Shown: piece after piece, positions 9,958-18,475 of the stretch
How the letters are laid out: every line of letters starts with the position of its first letter
Position numbering within the stretch: position 1 is the stretch's first letter
From: Bradyrhizobium arachidis
GTDB taxonomy: Bacteria; Pseudomonadota; Alphaproteobacteria; Rhizobiales; Xanthobacteraceae
Reading direction: 5' to 3'
Assembly: GCF_015291705.1 (NCBI RefSeq)
Contig: NZ_CP030050.1
Location: 1,798,001-1,862,000 of the forward strand
Length of the DNA stretch: 64,000 nucleotides
Translations under genes and position numbers: made by a program
The notes under the pieces: model-generated
Seen by the model: the letters and a program-made list of their open reading frames with translations, nothing else
Told to the model about the DNA's origin: nothing
Databases searched by the model: none

Positions 9958-10589
9958 ATGTGAACCAGATTTGCTGGTACGGCAAGCGGCGGGTTTGGCT
10001 CCTGTTGCCGTTCGTTCACCTATTCTGGGCTGGAACGCCTTTTCTCGGCTGCCGGCCAAGCCCCGCGGATCCCCAAAGCCCTGTGCTTCTCCGCCACAGA
10101 CAATGAGGAGTATAACATCCGTTCGAAGCGGTGGCTGAGCGGAGATTCATCAAGACAGCCCTCCAAGACGCCGAAAAGTCAGGCGATATGTCTTAACATC
10201 AGTGGGCCGGCTGCGGCTCTCGATTTGGGCGGGCCGCCGTAAGCAGATCGGCAACGGTCGCTGTGCGCTGAGCGCGGCCCACTGCTCTGATTGGCTGCCC
10301 GAGTATGGATGCTCTCGGCCGCTAGGCGCCAATTCCCTGCAGAAATCCGGCGCTTGAGCCTTTGCAATGGCCGCTATCCTGCTTGTTGCGCTGCTATATC
10401 GCCACATGCCACTAAGGTGATCGGCCATTGGTTGGATCACTGTATTTTGCTGTCGCGGCGGTGCCCTTTTGGGGAGCCTCTCGGTGGCCGTTCTACTCTC
10501 TTTAGAAGTTGCCGTTCCAATCCTCGCGCTGCCTGGTCTCACTTAATTTCATTCCGGATCGGCGCTCGACGCGGTATTTCCTGCTATTT
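9958..10589. other. Stretch without a recognisable gene
   Basis: About 630 bases. Open frames exist on both strands, but none has coding-like composition or a family match that I recognise. Confidence 0.4.
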
Positions 10590-11081
10590 TCAGTCTTGCG
10601 TCGGCCCGAAGTCGCTCGCCAGGAATTGGTCGTGCGTCCATTGCTTCAGCGCATCGTCGTTGAGTACCGAGTTGACCAAGGCATTCCAATTCTCACCAGC
10701 CTGCCTCCATTTCATTTTTCGGTCGGGAATGTTCCGGAGCAATCGAAATGCCGTCGTTGCGATCTTGCTTGCCTCTTTCCCTTCAGCAGCCTCGCGGATC
10801 ACTTCTTTGAACAATTGCTCGGGAAAGGTCCACCCCGCGCCCGTGAAGCGGTCGGCAAACATGTATTCGAACGAGGCGCGAAACACGACCGCCGCTAACG
10901 CGTCCTCATGTTCCGAGCCCGCGCTGCGAAGGTCGAACCATTGCAGCAGTCTTCGAACGGCTGCAGCAGGCGAAAATTGGCAATCCCCCAGCGTGAGAGA
11001 TACGAACATATACGCGATGTCTGTTTGAAGTTCGTCGTCCAGGGACACGTACCAACGTTTGACTGCTTCAATAGGGGTCAT
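10590..11081 (-). CDS. Hypothetical protein, 163 aa
   Basis: I do not recognise the family. The product begins MTPIEAVKRWYVSLDDELQT and looks like a soluble, mostly helical protein with balanced charge: FDLRSAGSEHEDALAAVVFR, then FKEVIREAAEGKEASKIATT. There is no signal peptide or membrane segment. The composition and the absence of a competing frame make real coding plausible. It is monocistronic, with gene-free sequence on both sides. Confidence 0.55.
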   Translation of the reverse strand: MTPIEAVKRWYVSLDDELQTDIAYMFVSLTLGDCQFSPAAAVRRLLQWFDLRSAGSEHEDALAAVVFRASFEYMFADRFTGAGWTFPEQLFKEVIREAAEGKEASKIATTAFRLLRNIPDRKMKWRQAGENWNALVNSVLNDDALKQWTHDQFLASDFGPTQD

Positions 11082-11829
11082 GTGAAATTGCTATAAAAAT
11101 GCAAGAACAGGATGCGCTCGATCCGGCGCGCTTGTTAACGTAGTGCCATGGCTCTCAAATACGCCCGACTATCCGTAGAGGCCTAGTTATCTAAAAATCC
11201 CTGCTTCTCTGCTGTAAGAGATCGAGGATGATACTGCCGCAATTCGATCCCACGTCGCGGTCGGCTGCAAAACAAAGCGTTCTTATCGGAAGAGACGCAT
11301 CGAGCAACCATGTACGGTGCTGCCACCTCCAAAATGAAGGCATCTCGATCAGTTGTCCTCACATTCGACGGCGAAGTCATATTCCGATTAGTCCAAGTTG
11401 CGGCCGAGAACGAGGCGACGAGCTGTCGAGAATAGCGGATAGCGCTCTGGGGCGCCCTCGTAGAACACCGCGCCTCCAAGCAAAGCATTGGCCAAATGCA
11501 GCAGAGTTATCGCTTATCGTCGGCGCACCGAGCAAGATGCAGAGACGATTGCTAGAGTCGAGGCAAATCGCTACGTCGCAGAGCGTTAGGTCCGAAGGCT
11601 CCGACGGCGCAGTGTGCATCGCTCGGGTGCGACCTGATCCGAAGTAGCAACAGCCGGAGCTTCTGAGGGCGTATTGCTCCTTCAGCATGCTGTCGCCGTA
11701 GCTTGGAGGAATTTGATCATTCGGCGCCGGCTCGAGCTGTTGCAGAGCAGCAGCGTAAATCCAAGCTCCCGATCCAGAATTTGGGTGCGCTCGCAGGGAG
11801 TAGGCTCACAGTCTCAAGTTGTTGACCCG
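11082..11829. other. Stretch without a recognisable gene
   Basis: About 750 bases. Two overlapping minus-strand frames (11183-11488 and 11377-11688) are open. They look partly coding (for example RDAFILEVAAPYMVARCVSS) but I cannot assign them. They could be pieces of one broken gene. Confidence 0.35.
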
Positions 11830-12381
11830 TTAAGCGTCCCGCAGCTGCTGCTCTCTTGAAGGTTCTTGCATCTTTAACGCGGCGTGCAGGCGCGCCTTTT
11901 CCAGTCGTTGCCTGACTCCGCTAAGGCAACTAGCCAGCTTGGCAAATTCCGCAATATCGAGATAACCAGAAACAAACTCATCGAGTTCCTCCTGCTGAGC
12001 CGCGATGCTCGCAAGTCCTCTGCGAGCACTGTCTGTTAGCGACAGGTGGACGATTCGTGCATCGTTCGCGCAGCGCTCGCGTCGCACGAATCGCTTATCC
12101 TCAAGCTGTTTCGAATGCTTCGTAATGAAGGCCGACTCAACCTTCATTAACTTTGCAACCACGTTGACCGGAACACCGTCGCCGTGTTCCAAGTCGATCA
12201 ATGCCATCAAGATCATCATTTGTGGTGCAGCAATGCCCAGCGCATGCGCCTGGAAAGACCGAAGGTCATCCAAACACACATTAATGGCTCTGATCTCCCA
12301 CGTGAATCGCCTGAGCACATCCTGACTCGCGGCAAGGCTCTTCCCCAGCCGTCTTTTCAATCCTGTCAGCTTGGACGGCAT
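11830..12381 (-). CDS. MarR-family transcriptional regulator
   Basis: Winged helix-turn-helix regulator of 183 aa. The fold signs are LGIAAPQMMILMALIDLEHG (dimer and first DNA-binding helices), VNVVAKLMKVESAFITKHSK (recognition helix), and KRFVRRERCANDARIVHLSL, which is the wing with the conserved D-x-R of MarR proteins. A basic N-terminal extension of ~30 residues precedes the domain. MarR proteins usually repress a neighbouring efflux or catabolic gene and respond to aromatic ligands. No such partner is adjacent here, so the target is unknown. Confidence 0.85.
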   Translation of the reverse strand: MPSKLTGLKRRLGKSLAASQDVLRRFTWEIRAINVCLDDLRSFQAHALGIAAPQMMILMALIDLEHGDGVPVNVVAKLMKVESAFITKHSKQLEDKRFVRRERCANDARIVHLSLTDSARRGLASIAAQQEELDEFVSGYLDIAEFAKLASCLSGVRQRLEKARLHAALKMQEPSREQQLRDA

Positions 12382-12785
12382 CAGATTTCAGAGAGCCTCG
12401 ATCCTAAAACTATTCGGGGCGAGCAGAGCGCAGTTGGGGGGACTACTATGCGCCTACTTCGAAGCGTCGAATCTCGGGTCAATAAGCAATCACATCAACT
12501 CGCTTCCGTGCCAACCTTTTTTGCAGACACGTCCGGTGCCGTAGCTGACTAGGTGCAAAGCAGCTTCACACACTCGGCCCGGTGAAATCACTTAAAAAAC
12601 AAGTTTCACATGCAGAGTTGCGGCGTCATTAACTGCTTTTTCACGCGATTACAGCGTGTAACGCCCTGAACGTCGCGAGTCCGGCCCAAAAGCGACGCTG
12701 CTCGGCCGCGCGATTGGACGGCGAGCATTTTTAAGTTGTCGAGAGCTGCTCACCGAATCACTAGAACAACGCGTACGCCGCATGA
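12382..12785. other. Stretch without a recognisable gene
   Basis: About 400 bases upstream of the MarR gene and downstream of the SET gene. It probably contains the MarR promoter. I see no clear inverted repeat operator. Confidence 0.4.
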
Positions 12786-13229
12786 TCAACCTGTCGGAGC
12801 CGGCTCCAAGCTTTGAAAGCAGGAGCTGGAGATCGGCAATAACTCCTTGTTCCACGATAAGTCACAGCCTGGGTCGAAGGACAAGTAATCGCAAGTCAGT
12901 TCTTCACCGGGTTGTACGTCGCGGGCTGTGAGAATTCTGCAATGATCGTCTTGATATGTGTTTGGATGACTGCTGTGATTCATGAAGCGAGCGTTGTCAG
13001 CATTATACTCTATGACACCGTCATTAACCTTGTGGTCTCTCGGATAGGCATGCTTATCAAGTAGAGCTTGAAATGTTGGAGCTAGAGCTTCGTATTGTTC
13101 GCGCGTCACCGCAATGTCAACGATCGGGTTGTGAATCCAAAGTAATGAGCCTTTAGGCAAACGAGTCGCGGAGAAAAGTCCAATCCCGCCAAACTGGTCC
13201 GGCTTCAAAATAGTTTCAACAATCAACAT
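12786..13229 (-). CDS. SET-domain protein (putative protein-lysine methyltransferase)
   Basis: A 147-aa single SET domain. It shows GGIGLFSATRLPKGSLLW (SET-N), the S-adenosylmethionine and pseudoknot motif RFMNHSSHPNT at residues 81-91, and ARDVQPGEELTCDYLSFD at 102-119 with the catalytic-type tyrosine of the DY motif. A longer frame to 13346 exists, but its N-terminal part runs toward the IS end and is not SET-like. The ATG at 13229 has GGAG about ten bases upstream. The C-terminal tail lacks a cysteine-rich post-SET motif. Whether it acts on bacterial or host proteins cannot be read from sequence. Confidence 0.78.
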   Translation of the reverse strand: MLIVETILKPDQFGGIGLFSATRLPKGSLLWIHNPIVDIAVTREQYEALAPTFQALLDKHAYPRDHKVNDGVIEYNADNARFMNHSSHPNTYQDDHCRILTARDVQPGEELTCDYLSFDPGCDLSWNKELLPISSSCFQSLEPAPTG

Positions 13230-13320
13230 CGAGGAAATCTCCAAAGTCACTAACAGCCAGCAAGCTAACTGACGTGAGCCGCGAAATCTCCTCCACGAAT
13301 CGGTAGGGTCGTCTCTCCGC

Positions 13321-13420
13321 TGCAGCGAGGCCGAACTTTGGACCATTCAGAACTAGAGTTTTTCGCCGTGTGCAGCGAGGCCGAACTTTGGACCATTCAG
13401 AACTAGAGTTTTTCGCCGTG
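13321..13420. repeat. Perfect 50-bp tandem duplication of the IS left end
   Basis: Bases 13321-13370 and 13371-13420 are identical. Each contains the inverted-repeat end of the adjacent IS3-family element (GAGGCCGAACTTTGGACCAT). The outer copy has no transposase behind it. Confidence 0.95.
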
Positions 13421-13421
13421 A

Positions 13422-14261
13422 TCACGTTGGCGAGCTGGATGCGCCGACGTGGTTTTGCAGCAAAATCGGCGGTCGATTGCCGATCGCGCCATGGGGCCGC
13501 TCTTCATTGTAGTATCTGCGCCAAGTCTCCACCTTTTGCTGGGCGTCCGCAAGGGACAGGAACCAGTGGGCGTTGAGGCATTCGGCCCTGAAGCGGCCGT
13601 TGAAGGCCTCAATGAACGCGTTGTCGGTTGGCTTACCGGGCCGCGAGAAGTCCAGGGTGACACCGCGCTGGTAGGCCCAGAGGTCAAGATCGCGGGACAC
13701 GAACTCGCTGCCTTGATCGACGCGGATCGTTGCCGGGAATCCCACTTCCTTGCAGGCCCTTTCCAGCACCTCCACAACATCGGTGCCGCGGAAGGTGAAC
13801 CGTGGCGCCAGCGCCGGCGAGAAGCGGGAGAAGGTATCGACAATCGTGAGCACGCGCAGCTTGTGTCCGGTCGCCAACTGGTCATGGACGAAGTCCATCG
13901 CCCAGGTCTCGTTCGATCGCGTCGCCGGCCTGCGATCATCGCGCAGCTTGGCCTTGACCCGGCGCTTGGGCGTTTTGCTGCGTAATTGCAGGCCCAATTC
14001 GCGATAGATGCGCCGCGTCTTGTTCTGGCCATGGCGCCAGCCTTCACGACGCAGCAGGACGTGAACACGACGATAACCGTAGCGAATACGAACATGGCAG
14101 ATCTCCTTGATCTTCTGTTCGAGGGCAGCCTGGCCAGGGCGACGGGACTTGTAGTGGTAGGTCGAGCGGTCAAATTCGAGAGCGTCACAGGCCCGGCGGA
14201 TCGAGACCTGCCATTCGCTGCGGACCGCGTCGACCAGCATGCGCTTCCGACCAGGCTTCAT
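13422..14261 (-). CDS. IS3-family transposase OrfB (DDE integrase domain)
   Basis: A 279-aa integrase-like transposase. The catalytic triad is visible: first Asp in ETWAMDFVHD, second Asp in TIRVDQGSEFVS, Glu in DNAFIEAFNGRFRAECLNAH. The N-terminal region has the HTH_21 block ICHVRIRYGYRRVHVLLRRE. The start codon overlaps the OrfA stop (ATGA). The usual product is an OrfAB fusion made by -1 frameshifting or by translational coupling. No lesions are seen, so it may be active. Confidence 0.9.
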   Translation of the reverse strand: MKPGRKRMLVDAVRSEWQVSIRRACDALEFDRSTYHYKSRRPGQAALEQKIKEICHVRIRYGYRRVHVLLRREGWRHGQNKTRRIYRELGLQLRSKTPKRRVKAKLRDDRRPATRSNETWAMDFVHDQLATGHKLRVLTIVDTFSRFSPALAPRFTFRGTDVVEVLERACKEVGFPATIRVDQGSEFVSRDLDLWAYQRGVTLDFSRPGKPTDNAFIEAFNGRFRAECLNAHWFLSLADAQQKVETWRRYYNEERPHGAIGNRPPILLQNHVGASSSPT

Positions 14262-14524
14262 AGCTTTCGGCGGATCACGCCCTGCAGCATCTCCTTGTCG
14301 AGCGACAGGTCCGCGACCAGCTTCTTCAGCTTGCCGTTCTCCTCCTCGAGCTGCTTCAGCCGACGCATCTCGGTCGGCAACAGCCCGTCATACTTCTTCT
14401 TCCAATTGAAGTAGGTCGCCTGGCTGATCCCGGCCTTACGGCAGATCTCCGCCACCGCGACCCCGTCGTTGCCCTGTTTCAGGATGAACGCCTTCTGGGC
14501 GTCTGAAAACTTCGAGGCCTTCAT
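14258..14524 (-). CDS. IS3-family transposase OrfA (HTH, leucine zipper)
   Basis: An 88-aa DNA-binding subunit. A helix-turn-helix is formed by GVAVAEICRKAGISQATYFN, followed by a leucine-zipper stretch with LKQLEEENGKLKKLVADLSL. I start it at MKASKFSDAQKAF (14524). The frame extends 17 codons further upstream, but that part covers the IS end. Confidence 0.88.
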   Translation of the reverse strand: MKASKFSDAQKAFILKQGNDGVAVAEICRKAGISQATYFNWKKKYDGLLPTEMRRLKQLEEENGKLKKLVADLSLDKEMLQGVIRRKL

Positions 14525-14599
14525 GGTCCATCGCTCCTCCCAGCCGAAGGGTTCGGCAGCGAGAACTCTAGCCAAAAATGGTCCAGTTTGCCGGCCTCA

Positions 14600-15221
14600 G
14601 ATCACCAAGCCTTCATCACAATTCAAAGTTCCTCGGGATTCTTTTCGGCTGCATGCTCCGGACCGCCTTCTGCGGCACCGACATCTTGGTGATGCTGGAA
14701 GGAGCTGTAGGTCGGTGGGATTCCGGCAAAGATCCGCTCCGATCAAGGAGGCGAGTGATCGTGACCTGTGGACTCTCAGCGCGGCGGCACGCCGGACCTT
14801 CTCGGGGCCCTGCAAGCCGCGACAACGCCTTTCATCAAGGCTTTAAAAGCGGGGGCCGAATGCGCAATCCCCGTTTGTTCCTGTGCCTTGCCGCAAAGAA
14901 AGTCGAGACACGGGCAGACATTATCGCGACGAGCGGCCCCCGAGGGAGCGAGTCGCCTCCGAGTTTTCTGCACCATCACCTCGCCGTAACCAGCCCGCCA
15001 AACGTGATCACACTCTTCATAAACAAAAGGGGCCATGGCTGTTCGGCTCAACAAGGAGCCGCTGAGCCACGGTGCCCGCAGGTTCATCGGGGCCGGCAGT
15101 CCTTATCCGCATCGCCCAGAAGCTCACTAAGCTCGCAAGAGTCGCTGAAGCAAGCTATCGTCCATCAACAAGTCTGCTACCTGTCTGGACTGGCCCCTCA
15201 TGTAGCGACTGTCCCTGGTGT
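14600..15221. other. Stretch without a recognisable gene
   Basis: About 620 bases between the IS and the effector gene. Several overlapping open frames exist on both strands with no recognisable product. Confidence 0.4.
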
Positions 15222-16340
15222 CTACAGCTGTGGATGGTGGATGAGCCGAACGTCGTTGGGGCCTTCCGGCCCCAACAGCGCCGTGTAACGCTCGCCGCGA
15301 ATGTCGTATTGCTTCATCGGCTGCGCTGCGTCCGGCAAGAGGCCCCAGCGGCCGAGCTTCGAGATCATCGTGATTGGGGCGGGTTGTGTGCCGTGCGAAA
15401 AGCCCTGAGGAACGGCGAATGATGCGGCGTAAATCTCGCGGGCCGCCACCGGCGTCGTCTCAGTTCTGGCGGACGCCGGAGCGGCTTGCTCCATCGTCTG
15501 TGCAAGCAGTGCTGGCGACGGCCGATTCGCCGCTTGTGCGCTCGGCTGCGGAATGATTTCCCGTCGAGATCCGAAATGAATGGGTGCGCCTGACAGATTC
15601 AGTGGAGAGCCGCCCCTCATCGCCGCCGCGGGCACGAACAGCGCCGTGAAGCGGTCGTTATGAACTATGAAAGGAGCGGGTGGCGTGTCCTGGCTCGGCG
15701 GGACGCTGCTACCCTCATGCGCGCCTGACGTGCGTTGGTCATCCTGCCGCGAGTTGAAGGAACGAACGGCCACTCCTGAATCCACGGCGTCGTCATGACG
15801 CTCATTTGGCTCCAGAGACGACGATGAGCCGGCGTTTTCCAGCATCGCCCACAGCTGATCCTGAGCGTAGTCTTCCGCAGGAAGGATCAACGGACCGCTG
15901 GCCCGAAACGGTGTGCCGGCCTCTTCAATCAACCCGCGAGCGGCTGAATTGCTAGGCTCGCTGGCCTGATGCTCAATGGCATAGGCTTGCGTCTCGCTAA
16001 ATGTCCTCTGTCTCTTAGCAGGCCTCAACTGGCCGGTGTAATCCTCACCCATCAGGACAACGGCATCCTCGCATCCGGTCACTGCGTGTTCGGGATGAGA
16101 ACCGTCGGCCCTCTGGTGCTCAAGTCCTGAGGTCTCAGCGAGTCTAAAGCCTTCTTCCGACAGATGAGGAGGGTAGGGATCAGCAGAAACAGGATCCTCT
16201 GCGATCGCAGAGGTACCAACTTGCGGCACTTCAGCCAAGTACGGCTCAAAATCCGGTTGCTGCTGTTGCGCTTGTTGCACCGCGGCGTTGTAAGCAGCGA
16301 ACTCTGGGTCGAATCGGTTGATGGTGTTAAATGGATCCAT
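15222..16340 (-). CDS. Candidate type III secreted effector under a tts box
   Basis: A 372-aa protein I cannot assign to a named effector. The N-terminus (MDPFNTINRF) is followed by a glutamine-rich run, and most of the chain is low in hydrophobics and rich in S, P, E, A and Q, so it looks largely disordered, as expected for secreted effectors. Residues 106-112 (RPAKRQR) resemble a nuclear localisation signal. The C-terminal half has two related blocks, DRFTALFVPAAAMRGG and ERYTALLGPEGPNDV. There is no Sec signal. A near-consensus tts box ends 34 bases upstream of the ATG, which implies TtsI control and export by the symbiotic type III system. That system itself is not in this window. Confidence 0.72.
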   Translation of the reverse strand: MDPFNTINRFDPEFAAYNAAVQQAQQQQPDFEPYLAEVPQVGTSAIAEDPVSADPYPPHLSEEGFRLAETSGLEHQRADGSHPEHAVTGCEDAVVLMGEDYTGQLRPAKRQRTFSETQAYAIEHQASEPSNSAARGLIEEAGTPFRASGPLILPAEDYAQDQLWAMLENAGSSSSLEPNERHDDAVDSGVAVRSFNSRQDDQRTSGAHEGSSVPPSQDTPPAPFIVHNDRFTALFVPAAAMRGGSPLNLSGAPIHFGSRREIIPQPSAQAANRPSPALLAQTMEQAAPASARTETTPVAAREIYAASFAVPQGFSHGTQPAPITMISKLGRWGLLPDAAQPMKQYDIRGERYTALLGPEGPNDVRLIHHPQL

Positions 16341-16374
16341 GGCCGCCCTCGGTTCGAGTGTTTCGCTCTCGCTC

Positions 16375-16402
16375 TATTAGGACCAGCTGTCGACAAGCTG
16401 AC
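16375..16402 (-). promoter_or_regulatory. tts box (TtsI-binding promoter element)
   Basis: Read on the minus strand from 16402: GTCAGCTTGTCGACAGCT, then C three bases later and TA four bases after that. This matches the rhizobial tts-box form GTCAGCTTnTCGAAAGCT-N3-C-N4-TA with one mismatch. It points at the effector gene starting at 16340. Confidence 0.85.
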
Positions 16403-16865
16403 GCACTCAGAGAGTTCGGTGAGCCAAATAGGCCTGCCCGATCGCCACACTTCGGTCGAAAAACACGCAAGATGCCGGATTGCGCTTTAAGTGGCACGCC
16501 ATGCGGCATTTCGCGGCGTCCTGCTGGATCGAGGCCGACCTGAACTAAAAACAGTTCAATCCCTTCTGCCAGCACCATCCACACTATTGGATGCATTGAT
16601 TTTCTTGAAATTTCGGTCCTGAGTGCCACGCAGACCAGTGGTTTCCCTGAAGCGTCGCATGGATAAGGGTGCCCGATCTTCCGTCCCCCAATTTCGTTGT
16701 CGCGTCCCCCACAAAGCTAGTCGATCAGTTACGCGGGAAGAGACTGTTGCTGCACTTGTCGCGGCCACCTGAGCCCGCGTGCATCAAGATCGTAATCATC
16801 GGTGCAGACGTCGCCGACTTCGGCCCGCGCTTTCCCAACTGCAAGCGCGTCGAGATCAGATATAT
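16403..16865. other. Stretch without a recognisable gene
   Basis: About 460 bases upstream of the tts box. Nothing coding-like is recognised. Confidence 0.4.
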
Positions 16866-17095
16866 TCACTCGACCTCGTGGTACTCGGCCCGGTCGAAAT
16901 CCGAGCCGAACAGCGCTGCTGCTGCGTCGTAGAGGGCGACGGTATTGACGGTTGACTGCATGGCGTACCAGGTGCGCAATGCCTCGATCGCCGATCCATG
17001 GGCTAGCAACTGTCGCAAGGGGGGCAATCGAGCACCTCCAGCTTGGGCGCCTCCCGCTTCGTGCCGCTCTCGAGGATATTCCGGTCGATTGTCAT
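16866..17095 (-). pseudogene. Unrecognised small gene, frameshifted
   Basis: The ATG at 17095 overlaps the stop of the upstream small gene (ATGA), a sign of translational coupling. The frame reads MTIDRNILESGTKREAPKLE, then leaves coding near 17040 beside a CCCCCC run and soon stops. A second frame continues with clearly protein-like sequence, RLPPLRQLLAHGSAIEALRT and then DAAAALFGSDFDRAEYHEVE, to a TGA at 16866. Joining both would give ~75 aa. I do not know the family. One small indel appears to have broken it. Confidence 0.5.
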
Positions 17096-17355
17096 TTCTC
17101 TGCCTTCGCCGTCCTAGTTGGTCCGGGAGATTCTATGCGCTCGCTGCCAGCCTGCCAGTCTGCGCCATGTTGGCGGATCATTTCGCGATGGGACCGTTTG
17201 ATGAAGGCGCGCTCGGCGCAAAAGCCGGCGGTGATTGACGCGGCTAGCGCTAGGCCGCAGGCGACGTAGTCATCTAGCAAACTCCAAATTATGTTACTGC
17301 CGGCGACGACGACAAAAGTGAGTACCATGACGGTATTGCGAAATGCTTTAACCAT
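17092..17355 (-). CDS. Small membrane protein, 87 aa, hypothetical
   Basis: Two hydrophobic segments (VMVLTFVVVAGSNIIWSLL and CGLALAASITAGFCAERAF) are separated by a short acidic loop and followed by a charged, soluble tail. The ATGA overlap with the next frame argues that this is a real translated gene. A GGGAC sequence precedes the ATG. Its function is unknown, and nothing nearby suggests one. Confidence 0.55.
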   Translation of the reverse strand: MVKAFRNTVMVLTFVVVAGSNIIWSLLDDYVACGLALAASITAGFCAERAFIKRSHREMIRQHGADWQAGSERIESPGPTRTAKAEK

Positions 17356-18009
17356 GCTTATTTGTCCCTACCCATCGGCGAGCGATGTTAACATCGCAAC
17401 CAGGACGTTCTGCGGCGTTTGAGCGGCATGATCCGTTGTATTTCTGCTAGATCAGCTTGTGGTTGCGCGCGATGTGGCGCGCGGCTAGACGGCACTCAGC
17501 GGTGCGCCAGTTCGCGCGCGGGGATCCTTCGCTGGCTTTAACGGCACGATGGTCCCACGTAGCCGCAGGCCAGACGAACGACTCGAAAGAAGTGGTGGGC
17601 GACACGGGATGTGATTGCCCGGCACGAGGTCTGTCGGGCCGAAGCAGCAACAGCAGCTCAGAGCAATCCACTGCAATTGCTGTTGGGGCAGTGGCCTTCA
17701 GCGGCGACGTTGGCCGTGTCTTGGTAAGTCCGTGGGAGAACCGGTTGCCCACCGACATGTTAGGAGGGCCGCATGGTATGAGAGAAGCTTCGTCAATGAC
17801 AATGCCTCAGGACGGGAGCGGAATTGAACAAAACTTCCAGCTAATTTGCTGAAATCCTGCAATGTGAGGCTGCTCACCAAACGATCATAGCGCGCGAGTC
17901 GCGCTAATATCGTGAGAGCGATGATGTTGTCGTCCAGCGCTTAGCAGTGATATCGAGGCGCGAACGCGGCGCGCGCGTCCAAAGTTCCCTTGAGTCATCA
18001 AGGCCGGTG
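17356..18009. other. Stretch without a recognisable gene
   Basis: About 650 bases. Open frames on both strands look like non-coding GC-rich sequence. Confidence 0.4.
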
Positions 18010-18276
18010 ATGATGCGCGAGCAACGAATCCCATTCCGAATTTTATATGACGGCGAGTGCTTCATCTGCTCTCGAACTGTGACTGGAGTCAGAAAGTTGC
18101 GTCAGACGGTTGCTGTCCCTGGGTTTGGCGTCGAGGTGGACTTGTCCGTTTATAGTGAAAACAACGCTCATCCAATCTCGAGCATGGAGAGCGCGGCGAT
18201 CGTTATCGCCATCCAGATGGTCGCGCGCGGCAGCCGTGCTCGTGTTGCGCGGCGCCGCGCCGCCCCAGGCGCATAG
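18010..18276 (+). pseudogene. Possible fragment of a DCC-type thiol-disulfide protein
   Basis: From the ATG at 18010 the product begins MMREQRIPFRILYDGECFIC followed by SRTVTGVRK. The YDGECxxC motif near the N-terminus resembles the DCC (DUF393) family, whose members start with a similar I-Y-D-G-x-C-x-x-C block. The rest of the frame does not resemble the family and the length (88 aa) is short. I treat it as a possible truncated fragment. Chance similarity is quite possible. Confidence 0.25.
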
Positions 18277-18475
18277 TTGTCTTTTGCCATGCTCGGAAAG
18301 TTCGATGAGTTGCCCCGCTGCGCTCCCAGCCGATGACCGCGCATTTGACAACATGACGACGTAAGGGTGCTTGGAGGGGGCTCGGACGACCAATGCGGTC
18401 GCTTGGAATTCATTCTATACGAAACGTACAAAGGACGTGCTGCTGCGAGGTTGATAACACGCTACCCCGGTCGAA

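Larger units (their letters stand above)
13376..14599 (-). mobile_element. IS3-family (IS407-type) insertion sequence
   Basis: Complete two-gene element. The left end reads inward GAGGCCGAACTTTGGACCAT. The right end, read inward on the minus strand from 14599, is TGAGGCCGGCAAACTGGACC. The two form imperfect inverted repeats. OrfA and OrfB overlap at ATGA (14258-14261). I cannot see a 4-bp target duplication at the ends. The left end is duplicated (13321-13420). Confidence 0.82.

Noticed and set aside
12364..12381. GTCAGCTTGG resembling a tts-box start
   Set aside because: It lies in the MarR coding start, the TCGAAAGCT core is missing and no gene follows in that direction.
13321..13420. Tandem repeat as a possible CRISPR array
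   Set aside because: Only two copies, no spacers, and the unit is an IS end.
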